Source: Sediminibacterium sp. (GTDB taxonomy: Bacteria; Bacteroidota; Bacteroidia; Chitinophagales; Chitinophagaceae). Taken from it: a stretch of DNA of 64,000 nucleotides. The notes beneath the pieces are model-generated. The model did no database searches and was not told where the DNA came from. It was given only the letters and a program-made list of their open reading frames with translations. Of the stretch, positions 17,558 to 24,866 are shown piece after piece. Position numbers and translations under genes: made by a program. Each line of letters begins with the position of its first letter. Positions within the stretch are counted from its first letter, which is position 1. The stretch is from contig JAEUVE010000020.1 in the NCBI GenBank assembly GCA_016786865.1, forward strand, positions 1 through 64,000. Direction: 5' to 3'.

Positions 17558-18439
17558 TTACACATCGCAGATGGTGATTGCCTTTTTCAACGATGCCAGC
17601 TTATCCTTTGCCGTGGGCATGAACTCCTGCGCCACATAATCGTTGAAACCGGTTGCCAGGATGGCTTTCATGATGGCCGGATAATTCAGTTCCTGTGTTT
17701 CATCTATCTCATGCCTTCCTGGTACGCCTGCGGTATGGTAATGTCCTATATAAGTATGGTTGTCGCGGATGGTGCGGATTACATCGCCCTCATCAATCTG
17801 CATATGATAAATATCGTAGAGCAGTTTGAAATTGGGTGAGCCGATGCGCTTGCAGAGCTCCACGCCCCAGGCAGTGCGGTCGCACATATAATCTTTGTGA
17901 TCGATCTTGCTGTTCAGCAGTTCCATCTGTATCACAACGCCTTTTTTTTCTGCCTGCGCCATGATTTGTTTTAATCCCGCTGCCGCATTTTTCAATCCGG
18001 TTTCATCATCCATTCCGTTGCGGTTGCCACTGAAACAGATCAGGTTTTTGAAGCCGGCTTCGGCTACCAGGTCTATATGCTTTGTATAGTTACTGATGAG
18101 GGTGGCATGATACTGCGGATCGTTCCAGCCCTTTACCAGACTGATTTCTGCGCCGTTGCACATGCTGGATTCCATGCCGTGTTTTTTGAGGCTTGCCCAG
18201 TCTGCCGGGCCCACCAGGTCTATCCCTTTGATGCCCATTTTGGCCGCTTCTATACAGAGCTGCTCCACACTAAGTTCATTGAAACACCAGCGGCATACCG
18301 CATGTTGTATATTCCCTTTCAGGGATTGCACAACGGGGGTGCAGGATGCGATCGTTGGCACCAGCGGTGATACTGCCATGGCTGCAGTTCCCGCCAACAT
18401 ATTTTTGATGGCTGTTCTTCTGCCTGTTCTCTCTTTCAT
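17558..18439 (-). CDS. Hydroxypyruvate isomerase-like TIM-barrel protein, exported
   Basis: The 293-residue protein begins with a Tat-like Gly-Arg-Arg-Thr stretch followed by a hydrophobic segment and TIASC, so it may be exported as a lipoprotein. The TIM barrel resembles the hydroxypyruvate isomerase group: IKGIDLVGPADW, NLICFSGNRNG, VIQMELLNSKIDHKDYMCD, FKLLYDIYHMQIDEGD, IGHYHTAGVPGRHEIDE and YVAQEFMPT. The Glu, Asp, His and Glu residues in these segments are the expected metal site. It is the first gene of the minus-strand operon, ahead of the GMC dehydrogenase. An isomerisation or retro-aldol step on an oxidised sugar is plausible; true hydroxypyruvate isomerase activity is not implied. 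Confidence 0.85.
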   Translation of the reverse strand: MKERTGRRTAIKNMLAGTAAMAVSPLVPTIASCTPVVQSLKGNIQHAVCRWCFNELSVEQLCIEAAKMGIKGIDLVGPADWASLKKHGMESSMCNGAEISLVKGWNDPQYHATLISNYTKHIDLVAEAGFKNLICFSGNRNGMDDETGLKNAAAGLKQIMAQAEKKGVVIQMELLNSKIDHKDYMCDRTAWGVELCKRIGSPNFKLLYDIYHMQIDEGDVIRTIRDNHTYIGHYHTAGVPGRHEIDETQELNYPAIMKAILATGFNDYVAQEFMPTAKDKLASLKKAITICDV

Positions 18440-18467
18440 ACAGCAATTGTGCTCTAAATATAATGTT

Positions 18468-18490
18468 TGTTGTGTATCAAATACATAACA
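18468..18490. promoter_or_regulatory. Palindromic operator candidate between the divergent sugar-oxidation operons
   Basis: TGTTGTGTAT (18468-18477), CAA, ATACATAACA (18481-18490) form a near-perfect palindrome with 9 of 10 pairs matching. It sits in the 129-base region between the divergent start codons. On the minus strand its centre supplies a TTTG placed 15 bases before TATATTTA, a plausible -33/-7 pair. A regulator bound here could control both operons; no regulator gene lies next to it. Confidence 0.5.
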
Positions 18491-18568
18491 TTGTGTGCGG
18501 CGGCAGAAATAATCGGTGATTTTCTCTATTTTTAATCACTCACCTAAATCAAATAAAAAAAATATACA

Positions 18569-19738
18569 ATGGGAAGAAAATTACGCATGGGAATGATTGG
18601 CGGGGGCAAGGATGCTTTTATCGGAGCCATCCACCGGATTGCTGCCAATATGGATGGAAAGATTGAACTGGTCTGTGGCGCTTTGAGCATCAACCCCGAC
18701 ATTGCTAAGGAATCTGCGGAAATGTTGTTCCTCCCCCAAAACAGGACCTACCTTACTTATGATGAAATGATTACGAAGGAAGCGGCCCTCCCTGCCGACC
18801 AGCGCATGGATTTCGTGACCATTGTTACACCCAACTTTGCGCATTTTGCTCCGGCCATGATGGCACTGGAACACGGCTTTCATGTGGTGATCGAAAAACC
18901 CATCACCTTCAGCCTCGATGAAGCCCTGCAACTGAAAGCCAAACTGAACGAAACCGGACTCATCCTTTGTTTAACGCATACCTATTCCGGTTACCCGATG
19001 GTGAAGCAGGCCAAAGCCATGGTGGCCGATGGCGTACTGGGTAAAATCAGAAAGGTTTGGGTGGAATACCCGCAGGGCTGGCTCAGCAAACTCAGCGAGC
19101 GCGAAGGCAATGCCGGCGCCGCCTGGAGAACCGATCCAAAAAAATCGGGCAAGAGCGGCAGCATGGGCGATATTGGTACACATGCAGCCCACCTGGCCGA
19201 ATACATTACCGGCGCTAAAATTACCCGGCTTTGTGCAGACCTGAATATTATGGTCGATGGCAGAATGCTCGACGACGATGGCAGCGTTCTGCTGCACTTC
19301 GACAATGGCGCTGCTGGTGTACTGATGGCTTCGCAGGTGGCTGCGGGCGAAGAGAATGCGTTAAAGATTCGCGTTTACGGCGAAAAGGGCGGTATTGAAT
19401 GGGCGCAAATGGAACCCAATACCCTGCTGGTTAAATGGCTGGACCAGCCTGCGCAGATCCTGCGTGCCGGCAGCAACTATACCGATCGCCTCTCTTCTTA
19501 TGCTACCTCTAATTGCAGAACCCCCGGCGGTCATCCGGAAGGTTACCTCGAGGCCTTCGCCAATATCTACCGGAACTTTACGGCCACTTTAACTGCAAGA
19601 ATTGAGGGCACAACGCCTTCTGCCGAAGCGCTGGACTTCCCTACCGTGGAAGATGGCATTCGTGGTATGGCTTTTATTGATAACGTTGTTGCTTCTGCTC
19701 AGTCCGAATTAAAATGGACCGAATATAAAATTGGATAA
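18569..19738 (+). CDS. Gfo/Idh/MocA family oxidoreductase, cytoplasmic
   Basis: The 389-residue NAD(P)-dependent dehydrogenase has no signal peptide. The nucleotide site is GMIGGGKDAFIGAIHR (8-23). FVTIVTPNFAHFAPAM and the Glu-Lys-Pro at 109-111 (VVIEKPITF) are family signatures. The substrate domain contains GSMGDIGTHAAHLAEY, which carries the conserved catalytic Asp and His. Members oxidise or reduce sugar hydroxyls. It is the first gene of the rightward operon and is followed after 3 bases by another sugar isomerase-like gene. It probably re-reduces or further oxidises the keto-sugar product inside the cell. Confidence 0.92.
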   Translation: MGRKLRMGMIGGGKDAFIGAIHRIAANMDGKIELVCGALSINPDIAKESAEMLFLPQNRTYLTYDEMITKEAALPADQRMDFVTIVTPNFAHFAPAMMALEHGFHVVIEKPITFSLDEALQLKAKLNETGLILCLTHTYSGYPMVKQAKAMVADGVLGKIRKVWVEYPQGWLSKLSEREGNAGAAWRTDPKKSGKSGSMGDIGTHAAHLAEYITGAKITRLCADLNIMVDGRMLDDDGSVLLHFDNGAAGVLMASQVAAGEENALKIRVYGEKGGIEWAQMEPNTLLVKWLDQPAQILRAGSNYTDRLSSYATSNCRTPGGHPEGYLEAFANIYRNFTATLTARIEGTTPSAEALDFPTVEDGIRGMAFIDNVVASAQSELKWTEYKIG

Positions 19739-19741
19739 CTT

Positions 19742-20794
19742 ATGACAAACATTCAAGGTCCGGGCATTTTTCTGGCCCAGTTTATGGGAGATACTGCTCC
19801 CTTCAATTCTTTGGAGTCCATTTGTAAATGGGCTGCCAGCCTGGGTTTTAAAGGAGTACAGCTGCCTTCCTGGGATCCACGTTGCATCGACCTGAAAAAA
19901 GCAGCGGAAAGCAAAACCTATGCAGATGAAGTGAAAGGCATTGTGCAGGCTGCCGGCCTGGAAATCACCGAACTCTCTACCCATCTTCAGGGTCAGCTGG
20001 TGGCCGTGAACCCTGCCTACGATGCTTTATTCGATGGCTTTGCGCCCGAAGAACTGCGCGGCAATCCCAAAGCAAGAACCGAATGGGCCGTGCAGCAGCT
20101 GAAATATGCCGCCAAAGCTTCTCAGCACCTGGGTCTGAATGCGCATGCTACCTTCAGCGGCGCCCTGCTCTGGCAAACCGTTTATCCCTGGCCACAACGT
20201 CCTGCCGGTTTGGTGGATGCCGGTTTTACCGAACTGGCCAATCGCTGGTTGCCCATTTTAAATGTGTTCGACGATAACGGCGTGGACCTCTGTTATGAAA
20301 TTCACCCGGGCGAAGATTTACACGATGGTGTTACCTACGAAATGTTTCTCGATAAAGTAAACCAACACAAAAGAGCCTGCTTACTTTATGATCCTAGTCA
20401 TTTTGTACTGCAGTGTTTAGACTATAAAACTTACATTGATCATTATCATGAGCGCATTAAAATGTTCCATGTAAAAGATGCGGAATTTAATCCTACCGGT
20501 AAACAAGGTGTGTATGGTGGTTACCAGGGCTGGACCGAACGTGCTGGCCGCTTCCGCTCTTTGGGTGATGGGCAGGTAGATTTTAAATCGATCTTCAGCA
20601 AACTCGCGCAGTACAACTATTCCGGCTGGGCTGTAATGGAATGGGAATGCGCATTGAAGCATCCTGAAACAGGCGCTGCGGAAGGCGCGCCCTTCATTCA
20701 GAAACACATCATTCGGGTAACCGATAAAACATTTGATGATTTTGCAGGAACTGGTAGCGATGATGATTTTAATCGGCGGATTTTAGGAATTTAG
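19742..20794 (+). CDS. Sugar phosphate isomerase/epimerase-like TIM-barrel protein, cytoplasmic
   Basis: The 350-residue protein lacks a signal peptide and begins a few residues before the TIM barrel (GIFLAQFMGDTAPFNSLESI). Motifs include FKGVQLPSWDPR, ITELSTHLQGQLV, NAHATFSG, VDLCYEIHPGEDLHDG, LLYDPSHFVLQCLDY, KMFHVKDAEF and WAVMEWECAL. These are rich in the Glu, His and Asp ligands expected of the xylose-isomerase-like superfamily. The gene starts 3 bases after the oxidoreductase stop, so translation is probably coupled. The pair likely acts in sequence on one sugar. Substrate and product are unknown. Confidence 0.9.
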   Translation: MTNIQGPGIFLAQFMGDTAPFNSLESICKWAASLGFKGVQLPSWDPRCIDLKKAAESKTYADEVKGIVQAAGLEITELSTHLQGQLVAVNPAYDALFDGFAPEELRGNPKARTEWAVQQLKYAAKASQHLGLNAHATFSGALLWQTVYPWPQRPAGLVDAGFTELANRWLPILNVFDDNGVDLCYEIHPGEDLHDGVTYEMFLDKVNQHKRACLLYDPSHFVLQCLDYKTYIDHYHERIKMFHVKDAEFNPTGKQGVYGGYQGWTERAGRFRSLGDGQVDFKSIFSKLAQYNYSGWAVMEWECALKHPETGAAEGAPFIQKHIIRVTDKTFDDFAGTGSDDDFNRRILGI

Positions 20795-20867
20795 GAATAA
20801 CTTTATCTGGTCATTTTTTTATCAAATGCGTTCGTTCATTTTCGGGCGCTGAAAAATTTTTGTGATT

Positions 20868-21278
20868 ATGAAAAAGTATGCATTACTCCTTGCCATTACT
20901 GGCTTGATTGCTGCGTGTGGCGGCGGTGAATCCAAATCCGGTTCTGAAGCGCCTGCTGCTGATGCAGCTACTGCCGCTCCTGCGGCTCCTGCTGCCGGCG
21001 ATTTAAGCAGCAATCCTGATTATGTAAAAGGATTGGAGCTGATCGGAAAATCTGATTGCCTGACCTGTCATAAAGTGAAAGAAAAACTGATTGGACCTGC
21101 CTACCAGGATGTGGCCAACAAATACGAGAACAACGACGAAAACATCAAACTCCTCGCCGGCAAAATTATTCAGGGCGGTAAAGGTGTTTGGGGTGAAGTA
21201 CCTATGACTCCGCATCCGCAGATTTCTGAAGAAGATGCCAAACAAATGGTGAAGTACGTTCTCTTACTTAAAAAATAA
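20868..21278 (+). CDS. c-type cytochrome lipoprotein
   Basis: From this ATG the protein has 136 residues. A lipoprotein signal ends at Cys17 (LIAAC), followed by a 30-residue Ala/Pro/Ser linker. A single-haem cytochrome c domain has the haem motif Cys64-Leu-Thr-Cys67-His68 and a probable distal ligand Met113 in EVPMTPHP. The cytochrome is membrane-tethered on the periplasmic side and should pass electrons from a dehydrogenase to the respiratory chain. Its position in the divergent operon suggests it is the acceptor for the GMC dehydrogenase at 15818-17497. A GTG six bases upstream is in frame but less likely as the start. Confidence 0.92.
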   Translation: MKKYALLLAITGLIAACGGGESKSGSEAPAADAATAAPAAPAAGDLSSNPDYVKGLELIGKSDCLTCHKVKEKLIGPAYQDVANKYENNDENIKLLAGKIIQGGKGVWGEVPMTPHPQISEEDAKQMVKYVLLLKK

Positions 21279-21283
21279 TTTTC

Positions 21284-21976
21284 ATGAAGGGTTTTATTAC
21301 CGGAGTCTTTGTATTCATCATTGGCTGCTGCGCTGCTCAGTCTAAAAAACAGTCCGGAGAGTGGATTGCTTTATTCGATGGCAAAACCACCAATGGCTGG
21401 CATACCTATGGTAAAACCAGTGCGGGTGATGCATGGATCGTCAGCGACGGTGCCCTGCACCTCGATGCCGGCAACAAAGACAAGAAGGGTGGCGACCTGG
21501 TGAGCGATGCTGCTTTTGGAAGCAACTTTCATTTGAAACTGGAATGGAAGATTGCGAAGAATGGAAACAGCGGCATTATGTTCTTTGTGCAGGACAAGCC
21601 CAACGAATACAATTATGTTTGGCATACCGGTCCTGAAATGCAGGTGCTCGACAACGATGGTCATCCCGATGGGAAAATTAAAAAACACCGTGCCGGCAAC
21701 CTTTACGACCTGATTGAAGGTAAAGAAGGTGCTGTGCTCCCTGTTGGTGAATGGAACATTGCTGAAATCATCAGCTTCAACGGTAAACTCGACTTTTTTC
21801 TGAATGGCGTAAATGTGGTATCCACTACTTACGGAGACGCTGAGTGGAGAGCGCTGATTGCAGGAAGCAAGTTCAAAGACAAGCCCAACTTCGGTAAAAC
21901 TTTCTCCGGTCATATTGCTTTGCAGGATCACGGAGACAAAGTATGGTTCAGAAACATCCAGATTAAAAAACTATAA
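21284..21976 (+). CDS. DUF1080 (3-keto-disaccharide hydrolase-like) secreted protein
   Basis: The 230-residue protein has a signal peptide with a Cys-Cys-Ala-Ala end, so it could be lipidated. A concanavalin-like DUF1080 domain follows: WIALFDGKTTNGWHTYG, FHLKLEWKIAKNGNSGI, TGPEMQVLDNDGHPDG, KKHRAGNLYDLIEG, and a terminal HIALQDHGDKVWFRNIQIK. This family has been linked to cleavage of 3-keto-glycosides, which makes it the expected partner of the sugar dehydrogenase in this locus. It lies 5 bases after the cytochrome gene. The Glu-Met-Gln and His-Arg-Ala-Gly segments are the likely active-site region, by analogy only. Confidence 0.88.
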   Translation: MKGFITGVFVFIIGCCAAQSKKQSGEWIALFDGKTTNGWHTYGKTSAGDAWIVSDGALHLDAGNKDKKGGDLVSDAAFGSNFHLKLEWKIAKNGNSGIMFFVQDKPNEYNYVWHTGPEMQVLDNDGHPDGKIKKHRAGNLYDLIEGKEGAVLPVGEWNIAEIISFNGKLDFFLNGVNVVSTTYGDAEWRALIAGSKFKDKPNFGKTFSGHIALQDHGDKVWFRNIQIKKL

Positions 21977-21978
21977 CC

Positions 21979-22425
21979 ATGCCGCTGCTCAATGATGAAT
22001 ACTTCATGCAGCAGGCATTGAAAGAAGCACAGGCTGCCTATGAGGCAGATGAGGTTCCCGTAGGGGCAGTAGTGGTATTAAACAATACCATTATTGCCCG
22101 GGGACACAACCAGGTGGAGCTGCTCAACGATTCCACCGCCCACGCTGAAATCCTGGCGCTTACCTCGGCCTACAGTTCCCTCGGCAGTAAATACCTGCCC
22201 GATGCCTGTTTATATGTTACCGTTGAACCCTGCATCATGTGCTGCGGCGCCATCTACTGGGGTAAAATCGGCAGAATTGTGTACGGCGCCTCCGACGAAA
22301 AAAATGGTTACCGCCACCTCACCAAAGAAAACTGGCCCTTTCACCCTAAAACCGAACTGGTTGCAGGTGTTCTGGAGCACGAATGTGCTTTTCTGATGAA
22401 ATCCTTTTTCAGATCCAAGCGATAA
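21979..22425 (+). CDS. tadA: tRNA adenosine-34 deaminase (TadA-type nucleoside deaminase)
   Basis: This 148-residue zinc deaminase has the signature His55-Ala-Glu57 (AHAEILAL) and Pro-Cys85-x2-Cys88 (EPCIMCCGAIYWGKI). The His and the two Cys bind zinc and the Glu is the proton shuttle. It converts adenosine to inosine at the wobble position of tRNA-Arg. Length and motifs suit TadA, although guanine-deaminase relatives share them. Unexpectedly, it begins 2 bases after the DUF1080 gene and so appears to be the last gene of a sugar-catabolic operon. Confidence 0.88.
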   Translation: MPLLNDEYFMQQALKEAQAAYEADEVPVGAVVVLNNTIIARGHNQVELLNDSTAHAEILALTSAYSSLGSKYLPDACLYVTVEPCIMCCGAIYWGKIGRIVYGASDEKNGYRHLTKENWPFHPKTELVAGVLEHECAFLMKSFFRSKR

Positions 22426-22460
22426 ATCCGCTTTATTAGCCTCAGCAGCCTGCTGAATTT

Positions 22461-22479
22461 CGATTTCCGAAAGAAATCG
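22461..22479 (+). terminator. Weak hairpin after tadA
   Basis: CGATTTC / GAAATCG arms with a five-base loop lie 36 bases after the tadA stop. The following bases are only moderately T-rich, so this is a possible but unconvincing terminator. Confidence 0.3.
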
Positions 22480-22495
22480 ATCTCTTAACACCCCG

Positions 22496-22524
22496 TTCAA
22501 CTTTAGTAAACTAAATTTGTTGAA
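22496..22524 (+). promoter_or_regulatory. sod promoter with a nested palindrome
   Basis: TAAATTTG (22512-22519) is an exact TAnnTTTG -7 element 42 bases before the superoxide dismutase start. It is embedded in a nested inverted repeat: TTCAAC (22496-22501), TTTAGT (22502-22507), AA, ACTAAA (22510-22515), TTT, GTTGAA (22519-22524). A dimeric regulator bound here would overlap the promoter. Confidence 0.5.
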
Positions 22525-22560
22525 TACGAAACACTATTTGTTCATCAAAAATCATACGAT

Positions 22561-23166
22561 ATGTCATTTACACTTGCACCATTACCCTATGCACACGACG
22601 CGCTTGAGCCGCATATTGATACCACTACCATGCAGATTCACCATGGTAAGCACCACCAGGCCTATGTAGATAACCTGAACAAAGCCATCGCCGGCACCCC
22701 CAACGAAGGAAAATCACTGGAAGAACTGGTGAAAGTGGCTGGTACCATCAGCCCTGCTGTACGCAACAATGGCGGCGGTCACTGGAACCATACTTTCTTC
22801 TGGGAAAGCCTTGCCCCTAATGCAGGTGGCGCGCCTACCGGCGAACTGGCCGATGCCATCAACAGCGCTTTCGGTTCTTTTGATGCTTTTAAAGAAAAAT
22901 TTGCTCAGGCTGGTATGACCCGTTTCGGCAGTGGCTGGGCCTGGCTGATTGTAAAAGACGGTAAACTGGAAGTAAGCTCCACGCCCAATCAGGACAATCC
23001 TTTAATGGATGTGGCCGATGTGAAAGGAACCCCTATTCTGGGTGTAGACGTTTGGGAACATGCGTACTACCTGAAATACCAGAATCGTCGTGCAGATTAC
23101 CTCGCTGCTTTCTGGAATGTAATTGACTGGAATAAAGTTAGCAGCCGCTTTAGCGCAGCCAAATAA
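22561..23166 (+). CDS. sodB: Superoxide dismutase, Fe/Mn family
   Basis: The 201-residue enzyme converts superoxide to oxygen and hydrogen peroxide. Metal ligands are visible: His27 in [15 protein letters not shown], a second His in [16 protein letters not shown], and the Asp and His of [19 protein letters not shown]. There is no signal peptide, so it is cytoplasmic. Iron or manganese preference cannot be set from these motifs alone. It is a single-gene unit with its own promoter and a strong terminator. Confidence 0.95.
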   Translation: MSFTLAPLPYAHDALEPHIDTTTMQIHHGKHHQAYVDNLNKAIAGTPNEGKSLEELVKVAGTISPAVRNNGGGHWNHTFFWESLAPNAGGAPTGELADAINSAFGSFDAFKEKFAQAGMTRFGSGWAWLIVKDGKLEVSSTPNQDNPLMDVADVKGTPILGVDVWEHAYYLKYQNRRADYLAAFWNVIDWNKVSSRFSAAK

Positions 23167-23190
23167 ACTCCGGTAAATATTGTACTTTAG

Positions 23191-23228
23191 TCCCGCCCTG
23201 ATATACCCATACAGGGCGGGATTTTTTT
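23191..23228 (+). terminator. Rho-independent terminator of sod
   Basis: A 10-bp stem TCCCGCCCTG / CAGGGCGGGA with an 11-base loop is followed by seven T residues. It lies 24 bases after the sod stop codon. Confidence 0.9.
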
Positions 23229-23249
23229 AACAACCCCTAAATGCATACA

Positions 23250-23855
23250 ATGAAACAGTTCTTCTGCGGCGCTTGCGCCATCCTCTTACTGGCAGCCTGT
23301 TCCGGCAACAACAAAACAGTGGTGATCATGAGTAAAGGCGCGGCCGATGTAGACCTGAATGCAGGTACCATCAAAGCTACAGACGGAGCTGGTCATGATG
23401 AAAAAACAGTGAAGATCAACAGCAAGAAAGTAAACTTTGCCCTGACCTCCCCTGCCGGCAATACTGCTGTAGAACTCGTGGAGAACGGCTTGTATGTAAT
23501 TAATGTTAAGAACGATACCATCATTGGCAGTTATCAGCAATACAGCAGTGCAGACAAAGCTCAGGCCGTGATTTCTCAGGAGTCTTTAAAACAGAAGATC
23601 GATTCTTTAATCTTATTGTCCGAAGGAAAGAATGTATCTGCCGCCAACCGCAACTTCTTTATCCTGCCCAACCAGGCTACCAAAATCACCGATAATGCCA
23701 ATGCACAGGTGGTTGGTCCTTATCACCAGATGCGTTCTGCCGAAAAGGTAGACGGTGTTGATCCCGAAATCTATCGTTTTTACAGCATCAAAGAAATCAG
23801 GGAAATGATTGCACGGCTGCAGGCTTTAACCGTTGCTCCTGCGCCTAAGCCTTAA
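23250..23855 (+). CDS. Uncharacterised lipoprotein
   Basis: From this ATG the product has 201 residues; an ATG nine bases upstream (MHT) is also in frame. A lipoprotein signal ends at Cys17 (LLLAAC) before Ser-Gly-Asn-Asn-Lys. The remainder is soluble, with a predicted beta-rich first half (VIMSKGAADVDLNAG onward) and a helical second half ending in a short Ala/Pro tail. I recognise no family. Its stop codon abuts the stop of the convergent yidD gene with no bases between. The function is unknown; the lipobox places it on the periplasmic face of a membrane. Confidence 0.8.
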   Translation: MKQFFCGACAILLLAACSGNNKTVVIMSKGAADVDLNAGTIKATDGAGHDEKTVKINSKKVNFALTSPAGNTAVELVENGLYVINVKNDTIIGSYQQYSSADKAQAVISQESLKQKIDSLILLSEGKNVSAANRNFFILPNQATKITDNANAQVVGPYHQMRSAEKVDGVDPEIYRFYSIKEIREMIARLQALTVAPAPKP

Positions 23856-24125
23856 TCAGGGTACAGGGTCCCATCCGGATCCTCCGCCTGGCCGGCATTT
23901 GCTGAGCCGCTTTATCAGCAGCCAGCCTCCTTTAAAGAGTCCGTACTTTTTCAGGGCTTCCTCCCCGTATTGAGAACAGGTGGGTACAAAGCGGCATTTA
24001 GGACCCATTACCGGCGATATAATGTATTGGTATACCTTAATGAAAGGAATCAAAACATAGCCCAGCATCCTCGTTACAGAGAAGCTTGCCGATGACCGTT
24101 GGGGTGTATCGCAGTTGGCACACAT
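23856..24125 (-). CDS. yidD: Membrane protein insertion efficiency factor YidD
   Basis: The 89-residue protein has the full YidD signature: IPFIKVYQYIISPVMGPKCRF, PTCSQYGEEALKKYG and a final KCRPGGGSGWDPVP. YidD assists YidC in inserting proteins into the inner membrane. It follows rnpA by 2 bases, the conserved order rpmH-rnpA-yidD. The N-terminal 20 residues (MCANCDTPQRS) are not conserved and an internal start is possible. Confidence 0.93.
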   Translation of the reverse strand: MCANCDTPQRSSASFSVTRMLGYVLIPFIKVYQYIISPVMGPKCRFVPTCSQYGEEALKKYGLFKGGWLLIKRLSKCRPGGGSGWDPVP

Positions 24126-24127
24126 GG

Positions 24128-24538
24128 TTATGCTTTGTTGAGTTTTTCAGTGAGTCGCTCCAGCGCCTTACCCATGGATTCTTTCAGCGGTGCGTATTCG
24201 GGCAGCTCTTTTCCGATGTACAGAAAAAAAACGGATACATGTTGTTCTGCTTTTACTGCGGCCTGCAGGGCCTGCTTTTGCGTGCGATAGGCTTCGCGCA
24301 GCAATCGCTTGATCCGGTTGCGCTGTACGGCTTTGCGGAAATTCTTTGAACTCACACCCACACCGGCATTCACGGGTGTTTCCCGTTGCACTCCTGCCTC
24401 CACCGGATCCAGGGTATAAAACACTTTAACCGGAAATACGGAGAAGGATTTGCCACCCGTAAACAGGGATTCCAGGGCCTTGCGGCTCTTGAGCTTCTCC
24501 TGGCTGGAATAACTGTTGGGTTGGTTCATATACTGCAA
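24128..24538 (-). CDS. rnpA: Ribonuclease P protein component
   Basis: This 136-residue basic protein helps the RNase P RNA to cut the 5' leader from tRNA precursors. Typical features are the N-terminal KLKSRKALESLFTGGKSF, VGVSSKNFRKAVQRNRIKRLLREAYR with the Arg-Asn-Arg motif, and FFLYIGKELPEY. It lies between rpmH (upstream) and yidD (downstream) in the usual order. A terminator-like hairpin separates it from rpmH, which may reduce its expression relative to the ribosomal protein. Confidence 0.94.
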   Translation of the reverse strand: MQYMNQPNSYSSQEKLKSRKALESLFTGGKSFSVFPVKVFYTLDPVEAGVQRETPVNAGVGVSSKNFRKAVQRNRIKRLLREAYRTQKQALQAAVKAEQHVSVFFLYIGKELPEYAPLKESMGKALERLTEKLNKA

Positions 24539-24542
24539 AACT

Positions 24543-24569
24543 AAAAAAGCCCCGTCATAAAGACGGAGC
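24543..24569 (-). terminator. Terminator or attenuator between rpmH and rnpA
   Basis: On the minus strand GCTCCGTC, a five-base loop and GACGGGGC form a hairpin followed by six T residues. It lies after rpmH and just before the rnpA start, so it probably stops most transcripts after the abundant ribosomal protein. Confidence 0.8.
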
Positions 24570-24611
24570 TTATATTTTTCGTTCGGCCCGGATCTTTTGC
24601 CGGACTACGGT

Positions 24612-24767
24612 TTATTTCAATCCTTTTTCGCTGGAAACAGTCAGTTTCTTACGACCTTTCGCTCTGCGGCTTGCCAATACTTTACGGCCATTAGCAGATT
24701 CCATACGTTTACGGAAACCGTGTACGGTTTTACGACGACGCTTGTGTGGTTGGAATGTACGTTTCAT
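24612..24767 (-). CDS. rpmH: 50S ribosomal protein L34
   Basis: The 51-residue basic protein reads [20 protein letters not shown] at its start and includes [20 protein letters not shown], the classic L34 sequence. L34 is a component of the large ribosomal subunit. It lies directly upstream of rnpA, as in nearly all bacteria. The gene is short, and its start and stop (ATG at 24765-24767, TAA at 24612-24614) were read directly from the sequence. Confidence 0.97.
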   Translation of the reverse strand: MKRTFQPHKRRRKTVHGFRKRMESANGRKVLASRRAKGRKKLTVSSEKGLK

Positions 24768-24866
24768 TGATAACTAGTTTTACTAACCCTAAAATTTGGT
24801 TTCATTTCAATGCTTCAGTCACCATACTGCCGCTTGTGAAAGGACGGCAAAATTAGGTAATAATTT

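Noticed and set aside
24768..24866. Replication origin near rpmH-rnpA
   Set aside because: No dnaA gene, DnaA-box cluster or AT-rich unwinding repeats were seen; in Bacteroidota this gene pair is not a reliable origin marker.
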